A DNA stretch of 64,000 nucleotides from Robinsoniella peoriensis (GCF_000797495.1 NZ_JTGN01000014.1:62922-126921); one strand, 5' to 3'; shown: positions 1-8,241, counted from the first letter of the stretch. The notes: generated by a model not told the origin, from the letters alone. Numbers and translations are program-made.

Positions 1-199
1 CGGTTGGTTTGGCACGCAAACCGTAGACCGAAGTACTTCCTATATGATGAATTCTGGCTGCGTTATTTTTCCCTGCAGCATTAATGATGATTTCCTGTTC
101 TTTCTGGTACCAGTCCTTCCATTGGGGATTATAATCCTCCAGTACAATGGGGAATATTTCCCATAACTCTTCATTTGACATTTCCTGCAGATTTTTCAT
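1..199 (-). CDS. GrpB/UPF0157 family protein, C-terminally cut by the window edge
   Basis: Sixty-six N-terminal codons are visible, read leftward from an ATG at 199 behind a good ribosome binding site (AAGGAGAG). Residues 51-65 read HHIGSTSVYGLRAKP, the hallmark of the GrpB/UPF0157 family, which has a nucleotidyltransferase-like fold; the usual proline in SVPGL is a tyrosine here. The preceding W-x2-W-Y-x2-E segment also fits the family. These proteins are cytosolic, about 170-190 residues, and often occur alone or next to acetyltransferases; their substrate is not settled. The rest of the gene lies outside the window, so integrity cannot be judged. It is too short here to have been caught by length-based ORF calling. 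Confidence 0.8.
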   Translation of the reverse strand, partial: MKNLQEMSNEELWEIFPIVLEDYNPQWKDWYQKEQEIIINAAGKNNAARIHHIGSTSVYGLRAKPT

Positions 200-306
200 A
201 AACTCTCCTTATCTCCGGACTATTTCTGATAATCTCCGGCTTCTCTTAATCACTTTCTGATGTTGGTAGTCCATAATGTTTCTATTCCCAATAAAGACGC
301 AGGTAA

Positions 307-1215
307 CTATTTTAACTTTACCGTTCTCCTTGAAGAACCATAGGTTATAATCCTGCTTCCCTGCTTTTTCAAAACGGATATATTATGTTTCACAGCCGGG
401 AATTTACGGAGCCAGGAGGGCGCATCTATAAATGTTACCCGGGGCCTCACTGCCTTGAAGAACCGTTCTCTCTTATTATTATTTCCATGATGGGGAGCCT
501 GTAAATAGTTAGACCTAAGTTTCTTCCCGTACTTTTTCACCAGCATATTTGCGCGTCTGGAATTAATATCCCCGGTAAAAATCATACTTTTTCCATTGTA
601 GGCAGCTTTAAATACAAGGGAAGAATCATTGCAGATATCCTTGCTGGTTTTCTCTAATCTGCCATCATAGGAACTGAAGAACTGAAGGCTGAGTCCGGAA
701 ATATCTATCGTATCCCCTCCTTTTATGTACTGAAGATTTCCGGCACCGGACATGATGCCGTTAAACTCTTCAAATATGCTGTATTCATCCCACTCCTGGG
801 CATATTTCTGATAAACTGCCGGATTAATCTTAGGGGCTAAAACCTTCCGGATACGAATCCCCTGAGGATTGGATACGATTGCATTAAAAGCTCCCACATG
901 ATCCGGATGGGGATGGGTGATAATCCAAAGATCCACATTGTTACCAAGCCTTTGAATGGCACTGCGTACCCGGGATTCGTTTTGTTTCCATCCACCGTCT
1001 ATGACGATTAATTTTCCTTTACGATTGCTTATGGTATAGAACATAGACTGACTTCCATCACTGTCACTGCCGTACTGCTGAACAGTCCACGCATTTTTAC
1101 TGGCGGCTCTTCTGTCCGCTCTGCGCCCTCCCCTGCCGGCTGCTGCTCCGGTTATGGAAAAGGAGCATAGGATTACCAGGAATAGTGTAATAAAGATTTG
1201 TTTTTTATATTTCAT
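307..1215 (-). CDS. Secreted metallo-beta-lactamase-fold hydrolase (ComEC/Rec2-like domain)
   Basis: A 302-residue protein with a signal peptide (residues 1-27, basic start, hydrophobic core, AAA-type cleavage region), followed by a short Arg-rich stretch. The zinc-binding motif HPHPDH is at 101-106, with FTGD at 213-216 and APHHG at 240-244, the order found in the free-standing ComEC/Rec2-type beta-lactamase-fold domains. Such proteins are predicted phosphodiesterases or nucleases acting outside the membrane. No competence membrane domain (DUF4131/ComEC channel) is attached, so a direct role in DNA uptake is not supported. It is transcribed alone, away from the DUF3786 gene. Family assignment is solid; substrate is unknown. 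Confidence 0.85.
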   Translation of the reverse strand: MKYKKQIFITLFLVILCSFSITGAAAGRGGRRADRRAASKNAWTVQQYGSDSDGSQSMFYTISNRKGKLIVIDGGWKQNESRVRSAIQRLGNNVDLWIITHPHPDHVGAFNAIVSNPQGIRIRKVLAPKINPAVYQKYAQEWDEYSIFEEFNGIMSGAGNLQYIKGGDTIDISGLSLQFFSSYDGRLEKTSKDICNDSSLVFKAAYNGKSMIFTGDINSRRANMLVKKYGKKLRSNYLQAPHHGNNNKRERFFKAVRPRVTFIDAPSWLRKFPAVKHNISVLKKQGSRIITYGSSRRTVKLK

Positions 1216-1549
1216 AAATCAACTCTGCTTTCCAGAGTCTGTTTAAAATCCTGAATATTACTTGTTCCAAAATACCCGTTCTGGTTTAGTGATATTTTAA
1301 ACAGGCTCTAATATGGTTTTGGTAGTATGAGGAACACCAATTATCATTTTCTGGTTTATTGATTTGGCAATTATATCATTAAATGGGATAAAGGGCAAGA
1401 AATGTGGGGAGGTTTTGGGGAGAACTTATCGTAACTTTATCCTGATTTGGATGTAAAAGTCTATACACGTATCTCTTCTTATGCTAAACTAAAATACAAG
1501 AATACTACCTTTTTACCTACATTAAATATTTAATTAAGGAGAACTATTT
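1216..1549. other. Intergenic region with a 15/16-bp inverted repeat
   Basis: No gene is seen. Positions 1234-1249 and 1294-1309 form an inverted repeat (agagtctgtttaaaat and its near-perfect complement, one mismatch) around a 44-nt spacer. A related tract, ttctggttta-gtgat, occurs at about 1279 and again as ttctggttta-ttgat near 1349. The repeat lies in the common upstream region of two divergent genes, so it could be an operator or a small mobile remnant. It has no T-run and is unlikely to be a terminator. Confidence 0.4.
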
Positions 1550-2194
1550 ATGGAAATAAAACAAAAAAATACTGACAACTATGAACTGGTCTTTGAACAT
1601 GACCGTCAGATTTTCCTGCACATGGATTTTAAGAAACTTGCACTTAGAACCGGGCTTGCATTTTCCGGGGATGGACAATACCTGCTGCTGCCGGTTCTGG
1701 ATAAATGCTATATGGTCAGTATCTCGGACGGAAGCATCTTTGACCAGGCTTGTCCGGATCTGGAAATTCCGGTGCATACCCGTTTGCTGCTGATCCACTA
1801 TCTGATTTATGCCAAAGATACTGCTGCAGTTACCGGAGAGGAAATTCCCTTTCATTCCATCCGCGGTGTCAGCCACTTTGAGGCTGCTTTTATTCGCGAG
1901 ACAATTCCGCCCCTGAAGAAAGCATTTGAAGGGCATACAGACCGGTTTATACAGGCCGGGAAAGCACTTCACGGTACTATCTGCACTTATGGGGATGCGT
2001 CGGTACGCCTGCAGCTGTTTCCCCTGATTGCCATTACCTATATTCTCTGGGAGGGTGATGATGAGTTCCCCATGAATATCAATGTGCTTTTTGATAAAGG
2101 CATTACAGACTGTACCCATCCAGAAGATGTTCCTGTCCTGGGTTCTTATGGTGCAAAACAATTGATTGAAGCTTCTCTTACTCTGAATTCTTGA
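1550..2194 (+). CDS. DUF3786 domain protein
   Basis: A 214-residue soluble protein with a strong ribosome binding site (AAGGAG, 9 nt before ATG). The features fit DUF3786: an N-terminal segment with a GLAFSGDG-like turn, a central predicted helical part with the sequence LIHYLIYAKD, an FHSIRGVSHFE region and a C-terminal LFPLIAITYILWEGDDEFP segment. No signal peptide or cysteine cluster is present. DUF3786 proteins are found in Clostridia and some archaea; their role is unknown to me. It stands 53 nt upstream of an ABC transporter ATPase and permease in the same direction, so it is probably part of that operon, which otherwise lacks a substrate-binding protein. Confidence 0.75.
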   Translation: MEIKQKNTDNYELVFEHDRQIFLHMDFKKLALRTGLAFSGDGQYLLLPVLDKCYMVSISDGSIFDQACPDLEIPVHTRLLLIHYLIYAKDTAAVTGEEIPFHSIRGVSHFEAAFIRETIPPLKKAFEGHTDRFIQAGKALHGTICTYGDASVRLQLFPLIAITYILWEGDDEFPMNINVLFDKGITDCTHPEDVPVLGSYGAKQLIEASLTLNS

Positions 2195-2247
2195 ACATTT
2201 CGGCGTCATTTTCATACACTATGATATAACAATATAGGAGGTACGAA

Positions 2248-3015
2248 ATGCAGACCTTATTAGAACTAAAAGACGTGAACTTTTCCTATCATAGTGTAAG
2301 CGGAGAAACTTATGCTTTATCTGATATCTCCTTTCAGGTGAATGACGGCGAATTCATCGCTATTGTCGGTCCCAGCGGTTGCGGCAAATCTACTCTGCTT
2401 TCCTTAATCAGCGGACTCTTAAAGCCTGAATCCGGTTCCATTCTCCTAAATGGGAAAGATGTAAAAGAAGCTCATACGAATATAGGCTATATGCTCCAAA
2501 AAGACCATTTGTTTGAATGGCGTACAATTTACCGCAATGTTCTCCTGGGTCTGGAGATTCAGAAAAAAATTACAGATGAAAGTAAAGCAATGGTTGACCA
2601 GATGCTGAAAGATTATGGATTATACAAATTTAAGGATAAAAAGCCTTCCGAACTATCCGGCGGAATGCGTCAGCGTGCAGCACTGATTCGTACACTGGCA
2701 CTGCAGCCGGAACTTCTGCTTTTAGATGAACCTTTTTCTGCTCTTGATTATCAGACACGCCTATCCGTATGTGATGATATTTCTTCTATTCTAAAGAAAG
2801 CCCACAAAACCGCTATTCTGGTTACCCACGACCTGTCGGAAGCAATCAGCGTTGCAGACCGCATTATCGTTCTTACCAAACGGCCGGCAAAAATCAAAAG
2901 CATTATACCGGTTCATATGAGTATCGAAGACCGTACTCCAATGAAATCCCGAAACGCTCCTGAATTCAAAGATTATTTCAATCAAATCTGGAAGGAGCTG
3001 AATGTAAATGAATAA
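2248..3015 (+). CDS. ABC transporter ATPase, SsuB/TauB (nitrate/sulfonate/taurine) type
   Basis: A 255-residue cytoplasmic ATPase. Walker A GPSGCGKST is at 41-49, the signature LSGGMRQR at 136-143, Walker B LLLLDEP around 157-162 and the H-loop THD at 193-195. The sequence type is that of SsuB/TauB/ThiZ importers. The ATG follows AGGAGG closely. It overlaps the permease gene by 8 nt, implying translational coupling. The substrate cannot be read from the ATPase. No periplasmic-type binding protein gene is nearby, so it may use a binding protein encoded elsewhere, or the upstream DUF3786 protein may be functionally connected. Confidence 0.9.
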   Translation: MQTLLELKDVNFSYHSVSGETYALSDISFQVNDGEFIAIVGPSGCGKSTLLSLISGLLKPESGSILLNGKDVKEAHTNIGYMLQKDHLFEWRTIYRNVLLGLEIQKKITDESKAMVDQMLKDYGLYKFKDKKPSELSGGMRQRAALIRTLALQPELLLLDEPFSALDYQTRLSVCDDISSILKKAHKTAILVTHDLSEAISVADRIIVLTKRPAKIKSIIPVHMSIEDRTPMKSRNAPEFKDYFNQIWKELNVNE

Positions 3016-3805
3016 CGCTTCTGTCAATCAAAAAGAATATTTAAAACAGCGGCTTCACCATAAACGCATGGTAACAATCATGCGGATTCTTATTTTAGTA
3101 CTGTTTATTGCGCTTTGGGAAATCACTGCAAGACTTGGCATCATCGACAGCTTTATTTTCAGCAGCCCCTCACGGGTATTAAATACCTTTATTTCCATGG
3201 TTCAGGATAAATCCATCTTCCTCCATGTTGGCGTTACGCTAGCAGAAACACTGATCAGCTTCGCTTTAGTAGTTCTGCTGGGAATCGCAACTGCCGTACT
3301 GTTATGGCTCAGCAAAAAACTTTCTGAAATATTAGAACCCTACCTGGTCGTTTTAAACAGCCTTCCAAAATCAGCGCTGGCTCCACTTTTAATCGTATGG
3401 CTGGGTGCAAATATGAAAACAATTATTGTAGCCGGAATTTCGGTAGCGATCTTCGGTACAATATTAAATCTATATACCGGATTTAAAGAAGTATCTCCGG
3501 ATAAAATAAAATTGATTTACACTCTGCAGGGCACGAAAAAAGACGTCCTGCTGCGTGTCGTTCTTCCAAGCACCATTCCTACCATTATCAGTGTCATGAA
3601 GGTAAATATCGGTCTTGCCCTGGTTGGTGTGGTAATCGGCGAATTTATAGGTTCCAAGCAGGGACTTGGCTACCTGATTATATATGGCAGTCAGGTTTTT
3701 AAGTTGGATTGGGTTATTATGAGCATTGTTATACTTTGCATTATCGCCATGGGACTTTATAAGATTATTAACTTTGTAGAGAAGTCTTATTTGAAAAACT
3801 TATAG
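3008..3805 (+). CDS. ABC transporter permease, SsuC/TauC (BPD_transp_1) type
   Basis: A 265-residue integral membrane protein with a cytoplasmic N-terminus, a first membrane helix at about 22-42, and further helices giving six in all. The EAA-type coupling loop is seen around TLQGTKKDVLLRVVLPSTIPTI. This is the binding-protein-dependent permease family of aliphatic sulfonate, taurine and thiamine-precursor importers. It starts inside the 3' end of the ATPase gene (8-nt overlap). The DUF3786-ATPase-permease trio is complete except for a binding protein. Substrate is undetermined. Confidence 0.88.
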   Translation: MNNASVNQKEYLKQRLHHKRMVTIMRILILVLFIALWEITARLGIIDSFIFSSPSRVLNTFISMVQDKSIFLHVGVTLAETLISFALVVLLGIATAVLLWLSKKLSEILEPYLVVLNSLPKSALAPLLIVWLGANMKTIIVAGISVAIFGTILNLYTGFKEVSPDKIKLIYTLQGTKKDVLLRVVLPSTIPTIISVMKVNIGLALVGVVIGEFIGSKQGLGYLIIYGSQVFKLDWVIMSIVILCIIAMGLYKIINFVEKSYLKNL

Positions 3806-3848
3806 AAAATATATAACCCCCCTCGGATATGAGGAGGGATACATATTA
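3795..3848 (-). terminator. Terminator hairpin, left copy of a ~50-nt direct repeat
   Basis: An 8-bp stem (3817-3824 with 3831-3838) with a loop of six bases. On the minus strand the only irregular pair is G.U and the hairpin is followed by an A/U-rich tail, so it best serves the BlaI-type gene read leftward. The unit, from aaacttataga through gaggagggata, recurs almost unchanged at 8336-8388. This copy also contains the stop codon of the permease gene. Confidence 0.65.
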
Positions 3849-3911
3849 CAATATCACAAAAAAATTATTGCGCTAACTAAAGAGTAAGTACTTATCTTAC
3901 TAATCCACATT

Positions 3912-4289
3912 TCATAACTCCTGTTTTTTCTTGTTTATCATATCCTCCAGTTCCCTTATTGTATCTACCGTGATGTCTTTGCTTTTAAAAAGTGCTGAAA
4001 ATAAACTCTCCACACTTGTCTTACTTGCAATTTCTGCTAACACACCTGCATAATATGCTTCACCAGTTTCCGTGGGCTCAAAGGTACGGGCAAATGCTTT
4101 ACCGGCCCTTATAAATCCAGCCTCTCGTATAGCTTCTTTTTTGAGAAGGCTATTAATGAGAATATGAATAGATTTACTTTTCCACGATTTGTTAACCGAT
4201 TTATTTACAATTTCCACACCCGTCAAAGGTCTTCCTGCCTCCCAAAGAACTTCCATAATTTCCACTTCATTTTTAGTAAGTTCCATCAT
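3912..4289 (-). CDS. BlaI/MecI/CopY-family transcriptional repressor
   Basis: A 125-residue winged-helix repressor. The N-terminal half (LTKNEVEIMEVLWEAGRPLT, then the recognition part around KSIHILINSLLKKEA) is typical for BlaI/MecI, and the C-terminal third is a predicted dimerisation region. The start is ATGATG; the first or second may be used. In beta-lactamase systems BlaI is inactivated by the membrane protease BlaR1, but no BlaR1-type gene lies here; the neighbours are an ABC transporter operon on the same strand (upstream). It has its own near-perfect sigma-A promoter that overlaps a palindrome, which suggests autoregulation. Whether it also controls the ABC operon is inference. Confidence 0.88.
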   Translation of the reverse strand: MMELTKNEVEIMEVLWEAGRPLTGVEIVNKSVNKSWKSKSIHILINSLLKKEAIREAGFIRAGKAFARTFEPTETGEAYYAGVLAEIASKTSVESLFSALFKSKDITVDTIRELEDMINKKKQEL

Positions 4290-4334
4290 ATACCTCTTTC
4301 AAACATCAATTCATATTTTTATTTTGTTTAACTT

Positions 4335-4392
4335 ATATAATTCATTCATATCAATATAAATGAATTATAATATTGTGTACAATTCTTGTCAA
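4335..4392 (-). promoter_or_regulatory. Consensus promoter and overlapping palindrome before the BlaI-type gene
   Basis: On the minus strand a TTGACA box (4392-4387), a 17-nt spacer and TATAAT (4369-4364) form a perfect consensus promoter. An 11-bp perfect inverted repeat, tataattcatt at 4335-4345 and its complement at 4359-4369, overlaps the -10 box. This is the expected place for an autorepressor operator, although the sequence is not the TACA-N-TGTA box of classical BlaI operators. Confidence 0.7.
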
Positions 4393-4471
4393 TATTTTTG
4401 AAGCGGAAGTTCGCATAGGTTATTGTAGAATTGTAATATACATTAATACAAAGAAAGTGTTTTCTTCTTGT

Positions 4472-5140
4472 TTATATAGAATATATACCAGCAGTTGAAG
4501 ATATTTTTGATATGATTCCTCCATCCATTGTATAAACATCATCACAGAGATACTCTATATCTTCTTTATTATGACTGGCTAATAAAATAACCTTCCCCTG
4601 GTTTCTCATTTCAAGGAACAGTTTTCTCATATCAGCTACACCATGGTTATCTAATCCATTCATCGGTTCATCCAAAAGCAGGATCTCAGGATTCTCCATA
4701 ATTGCCTGAGCAATCCCCAGCCGCTGTCTCATCCCCATTGAAAATTTTCCTACTTTTTTTGGAGAATCAGGATCCAGACCAACAGATATAAGGGCATCCC
4801 TTATCTGACTATTTGATATGTTATTCCTGATCATGGCAAGCATTTTAAGGTTTTTGCAGGCTGAGTATCCAGGAAGAAATCCAGGTGTTTCGATTATTAT
4901 CCCCATTTTTTCCATATATGCTTCTTTTTCTGTTGTCTTCTGTCCATAAATGCGAATTTCTCCAACAGAAGGTGTTAAAAAACCACAAATGCATTTCATT
5001 AATACAGTCTTGCCAGATCCATTTCTTCCAATCAGACCATATATTTTTCCTTTTTCCATGGAAAATGAAATATCTGTAAGTACTTTCTGATTTCCAAAAC
5101 TTTTGCTTACATTCTCGATCGTAACAATTGCTTCTGCCAT
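4472..5140 (-). CDS. ABC transporter ATPase, bacitracin/lantibiotic-export type
   Basis: A 222-residue ATPase. Walker A GRNGSGKTV at 38-46, a Q-loop region IIIETPGF at 81-88 typical of BcrA/lantibiotic-immunity ATPases, signature FSMGMRQR at 133-140 and LLLDEP at 154-159. It is the last gene of a four-gene operon transcribed leftward: lipoprotein, permease, permease, ATPase. The gap to the preceding permease is 1 nt. This type works with separate membrane subunits to export or clear peptides and lipids from the membrane. Its substrate is unknown; the small secreted-peptide relic upstream of the operon hints at peptide export or immunity. Confidence 0.88.
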   Translation of the reverse strand: MAEAIVTIENVSKSFGNQKVLTDISFSMEKGKIYGLIGRNGSGKTVLMKCICGFLTPSVGEIRIYGQKTTEKEAYMEKMGIIIETPGFLPGYSACKNLKMLAMIRNNISNSQIRDALISVGLDPDSPKKVGKFSMGMRQRLGIAQAIMENPEILLLDEPMNGLDNHGVADMRKLFLEMRNQGKVILLASHNKEDIEYLCDDVYTMDGGIISKISSTAGIYSI

Positions 5141-5141
5141 C

Positions 5142-6002
5142 TCATTCTCCTATCTGTACTTTTTTATTCGCACTGCGTAAAATGAAAAGTAATATTCCTG
5201 TCAATATCAGGTACATAAAAGTACCATATAAAAAGGTCGGAAATCCTTCACCTCGTACCGATGCCAGGCTGCCAATGCTCATCCATGACATTGGTGAAAA
5301 CCAAAACAGCATTGGGTGTCCAATATTACTTATCAAGGGACACAATAAAACAAGTGCCCCTGCACAGCATATACCTGCTATCTTAGTCTTCGTTATTGTA
5401 TTTAACGTATATATGAGCATGCTTAAAAAAAAGAAGCCCAATAGCATCAGTAATAATGTGACCAGCATTGCAGGTACAGGCTCATACGATTCCAATATCT
5501 TGCTGGGGATGATAAACAACTCGGCGAATTTCTGTCCGGCATCTGTGTAAGCCAGCGTTCCTATGATCTTCCCCCAACTGTTTTTAAATTCTATTCTGGG
5601 GATGAAAAATAAGATACTGCACAATAAGATTATAAACGTATATAGAATAGATGTAAGTCCGATATAATATATATCTCCCCTGAGCCAGTTCTTCCTACCA
5701 GTCCGGATAATATAATAATATTTTTCCTGGTTCATATTGTGTACATCGCAGATAATTATGATTAGTGTCAAAAGAATATAGATTTTTATCAGTCCCATAG
5801 CTATGACATAATCACTTAGGAAGAACGGCAGAAAAAAAGGAGTTGTTGGTACACCCGTCATTCTGGTCATTTCCCGGATTCCTCCCGTGTATTCAAATAT
5901 CAAAATACACAACAGTACTAACATCACTTGCAGCTTCCGGTCTTCTTTCCACTTTAAACACCGATATTTGCAATACTGCCAGGATTTTTTAAAATCTTTC
6001 AT
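5142..6002 (-). CDS. ABC-2-like transporter membrane subunit
   Basis: A 286-residue polytopic membrane protein with about six to seven predicted helices, a cytoplasmic N-terminus rich in Lys/Trp (KKSWQYCKYRCLKWK) and a large loop around residues 125-175. It overlaps the upstream permease by 14 nt and is followed by the ATPase with a 1-nt gap, so it belongs to the same complex. It carries no recognisable enzymatic motif. The arrangement (two different permeases plus one ATPase and a lipoprotein) resembles immunity or export transporters; the exact family was not recognised. Confidence 0.75.
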   Translation of the reverse strand: MKDFKKSWQYCKYRCLKWKEDRKLQVMLVLLCILIFEYTGGIREMTRMTGVPTTPFFLPFFLSDYVIAMGLIKIYILLTLIIIICDVHNMNQEKYYYIIRTGRKNWLRGDIYYIGLTSILYTFIILLCSILFFIPRIEFKNSWGKIIGTLAYTDAGQKFAELFIIPSKILESYEPVPAMLVTLLLMLLGFFFLSMLIYTLNTITKTKIAGICCAGALVLLCPLISNIGHPMLFWFSPMSWMSIGSLASVRGEGFPTFLYGTFMYLILTGILLFILRSANKKVQIGE

Positions 6003-6807
6003 TTTGATACCACTTCTTTCTCAAACATCTGTAAAAAATAAATCCTGTGATCAGGATAGCGATTATATTAATCAAAACTTTGACCAGATAATTTCCCCAT
6101 GCCCCCAGCGGAAATATTGCCGCACTGTTACTGTATGCGGGAAAGTACAGAACCTCTGGCAAAAAATAAGTCAGACAGCCTAACAGAAAATAAATAATAG
6201 CTGGTGCAGCGACTGCTACATAAGTATCTGATAAAAACACAGAAACGGCAAAGCTTATATTACATAGAAGTATAATTGAAAGAACAAGCAAAAATGATAG
6301 TAATGCAATTAGCAAAATAGGATGCTCTTCAGGAGGCAATGTTTCAAATGCCATATACATTTCTCTTGATATTATCGTGTTTTCTACATTTACTAACGGA
6401 TACCATATATGCAGAATCAGCATGTATAATACGACTCCTAATGAATACATAAACAATATCGCTGATGCATTTACCACGATCCGCGATATCACATATGTTT
6501 TAAGTCGAACTCTGGTCAATAACACATTTAGATAATTTTGATTCATATCGACGCAAGTACTGTTCGTATACAAAGCCGCCAATACAATTAGTAAGAGGAT
6601 ACGAAAACGGTCGAAATGAATGACGAAATTATAAATACCTATGATATCATCCACTCCGGACAGATTATTCGTAAAGAGTTCTTCCAGAACAATCCCATTG
6701 CTAAAAAAACAGATGACAGAAATCAAAGGGATCATCAGCCAAAACTTCCAATTACCGATACATCTGTATAAATCATAGTGAATCATATTTTTTAACATAT
6801 TATGCAC
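5989..6807 (-). CDS. ABC transporter membrane subunit (second permease)
   Basis: A 272-residue membrane protein with about six predicted helices; the first is at roughly 20-40 (FWLMIPLISVICFF) and the last near 245-262, ending in a basic tail. It precedes and overlaps the other permease by 14 nt and lies 14 nt after the lipoprotein gene, so the four genes are tightly coupled. Sequence similarity between the two permeases is not obvious by eye, suggesting a heterodimeric channel. Function is inferred from context only. Confidence 0.73.
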   Translation of the reverse strand: MHNMLKNMIHYDLYRCIGNWKFWLMIPLISVICFFSNGIVLEELFTNNLSGVDDIIGIYNFVIHFDRFRILLLIVLAALYTNSTCVDMNQNYLNVLLTRVRLKTYVISRIVVNASAILFMYSLGVVLYMLILHIWYPLVNVENTIISREMYMAFETLPPEEHPILLIALLSFLLVLSIILLCNISFAVSVFLSDTYVAVAAPAIIYFLLGCLTYFLPEVLYFPAYSNSAAIFPLGAWGNYLVKVLINIIAILITGFIFYRCLRKKWYQNERF

Positions 6808-6821
6808 ACCACTTTCCTGAA

Positions 6822-7913
6822 TCAGCCCATCCGCTCACCAGTTTCTGCATTATAAGTTACGGTTGAATGGACCATTTCCCCTTCTCCACTCTCCATCCTG
6901 ACAAAAAACTTCCATACCGGAGAACATTGATAACTGCCGGATTCTTTATCGTATTTCGTGATTGAATACTGTAGTTGCAGATCATATATTTGTATCTTCT
7001 GTGTAATAATGGTAGATTGATACATTGCCTGGATCTTATCTAAGGCTTCCTGTGCTGTGATCATCGTTCTTTCTTCTGAATCTGTTATCTGAAATACCGG
7101 TCCTGCGTGTCCTGACTCAATCCCGTCTCTATTGATCACAGTATACGCCCATGTAAATGCAAATGTCTGACTGGGCATAATCGTTAAGCCATTAATTGAG
7201 CAAGGATAATAAAACAGATAGAACTCGTTCTCCGATGACCACTCCTCTATAACTCCTTTCTTATCTTCCATCAGAGAAGTAAGGCCGTCAAATTCTTCTT
7301 GATGATCTTTTCGATATTTATTTAATTGATCTGCTTTTAATGCATAACCCCGGACCCCTTCCTTCTTATACTCATATCCAACATCAAACATAAATTTATC
7401 ACTCAACGATCTTGCTGAATCATAAGTCATAAAATCCAGATCCTGTTTTTGATAATATTGGTCTATATCCTTTATAAAAAACTCTTCAATTCCTGGCTCA
7501 CGATAAAAAAAAGAAGCACTATCTGCAAGAACTTTGTGTTTATAAAACCAGACTATTTCCGGAGATACCATAAAAAAATGATCATCTCCAGAAATATACA
7601 TTGACTTTTCATTTTCCTGATCTACAACCGGTTTGTCCATGCTATTTGAAGAGAAATATGCATTAGCAAAATCTGTAACCCATTGTTTGTCGTCACCTTT
7701 GTATGGTTTTATCTTTAAGGTATGAATTTCACCTTTTTCCCACTCAGAATAATCCACATGCAGATTGATTTCCAGATTTTCTTCCGGACTTTCTTCTATG
7801 TCCAGCTTCATCAAACTGGTTTTATCTATGTTTTCGGATTGACTGTTACAGCCACATAAAATAAGACCAATCGTCATGATACTCAGTATCATACTTTTAT
7901 TTATAATTTTCAC
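6822..7913 (-). CDS. Lipoprotein of the ABC locus
   Basis: A 363-residue protein with a lipoprotein signal peptide ending in the lipobox LCGC (lipidated Cys at 22). The mature part is hydrophilic and acidic, rich in Tyr and Phe, with no domain that I recognise; the C-terminal 70 residues (ITAQEALDKI, PVWKFFVRM, YNAETGERMG) resemble the repeat of PepSY/YycI-like regulatory extracytoplasmic domains. As first gene of the operon with two permeases and an ATPase it may be a surface partner of the transporter, for example an immunity or delivery lipoprotein. That role is inference. Confidence 0.7.
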   Translation of the reverse strand: MKIINKSMILSIMTIGLILCGCNSQSENIDKTSLMKLDIEESPEENLEINLHVDYSEWEKGEIHTLKIKPYKGDDKQWVTDFANAYFSSNSMDKPVVDQENEKSMYISGDDHFFMVSPEIVWFYKHKVLADSASFFYREPGIEEFFIKDIDQYYQKQDLDFMTYDSARSLSDKFMFDVGYEYKKEGVRGYALKADQLNKYRKDHQEEFDGLTSLMEDKKGVIEEWSSENEFYLFYYPCSINGLTIMPSQTFAFTWAYTVINRDGIESGHAGPVFQITDSEERTMITAQEALDKIQAMYQSTIITQKIQIYDLQLQYSITKYDKESGSYQCSPVWKFFVRMESGEGEMVHSTVTYNAETGERMG

Positions 7914-7939
7914 ATTAAACCCTCTTATTTTTTACAATG

Positions 7940-7990
7940 AAAGATATTATGCAGCTTTCTATCAAATCTATCAGTTGCTGCATAATATCT
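7940..7990 (-). terminator. Hairpin between the peptide relic and the ABC operon
   Basis: A 15-bp inverted repeat, arms 7940-7954 and 7976-7990 (aagatattatgcagc and its complement), with a loop of about 21 nt. It sits 27 nt before the lipoprotein start. The tail on the minus strand is only weakly U-rich, so it is more likely an attenuating or RNA-stabilising hairpin than a full terminator. Hairpins of this kind are common between an abundantly expressed peptide gene and its transporter genes. Confidence 0.6.
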
Positions 7991-8004
7991 TCCAACCACT
8001 AATT

Positions 8005-8196
8005 TCAGGAATACCATGTCCCACTTGCAGCCGCGCCTACTTGGCTAGGTGTGCCCTTTAAGTAAACACCACCCTTATAAAGAGGAGATGTATATGATGC
8101 GCTTGTAGTTGCACCTTTCGTTTTTAAAGTCAGATAATTGCTAATCTTAGAACCGTCTAAATTAGTAGCCCAGGCATTGATATAGCGAGAACTCAT
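8005..8196 (-). pseudogene. C-terminal relic of a small secreted peptide/protein gene
   Basis: Reading leftward, about 63 residues from an ATG at 8196 look like the mature C-terminal part of a small exported protein: Ser/Thr/Gly/Tyr-rich, with RYINAWATNLDG near the start and a GTPSQVGAAASGTWYS end. There is no signal peptide and no ribosome binding site. The frame can be extended to 8241, but that passes straight through a consensus promoter, so the extension is unlikely to be coding. The simplest view is a gene that lost its 5' part. Being next to a lipoprotein-ABC operon it could be the remains of a bacteriocin-like or toxin peptide. A near-leaderless functional mRNA cannot be excluded. Confidence 0.45.
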
Positions 8197-8212
8197 GTCT
8201 AATAATAATATA

Positions 8213-8241
8213 ATTATATTAAAATTAACGACTAATGTCAA
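8213..8241 (-). promoter_or_regulatory. Consensus promoter for the peptide relic/ABC operon
   Basis: The minus strand has TTGACA at 8241-8236, exactly 17 nt, then TATAAT at 8218-8213. The spacer holds a small inverted repeat, ATTA-N5-TAAT. The predicted transcript would start near 8206, only about 10 nt before the ATG at 8196. It is the best candidate promoter for the lipoprotein-ABC operon. Confidence 0.65.

Noticed and set aside
1234..1309. Inverted repeat as intrinsic terminator
   Set aside because: Loop is 44 nt, no T-run on either strand, and it lies upstream of both flanking genes.
1544..2215. 223-codon frame on the minus strand opposite the DUF3786 gene
   Set aside because: It is the antisense shadow of the plus-strand gene, which has a proper ribosome binding site and family match.
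5128..5550. 140-codon plus-strand frame over the ABC permease
   Set aside because: Shadow of the permease gene on the other strand.
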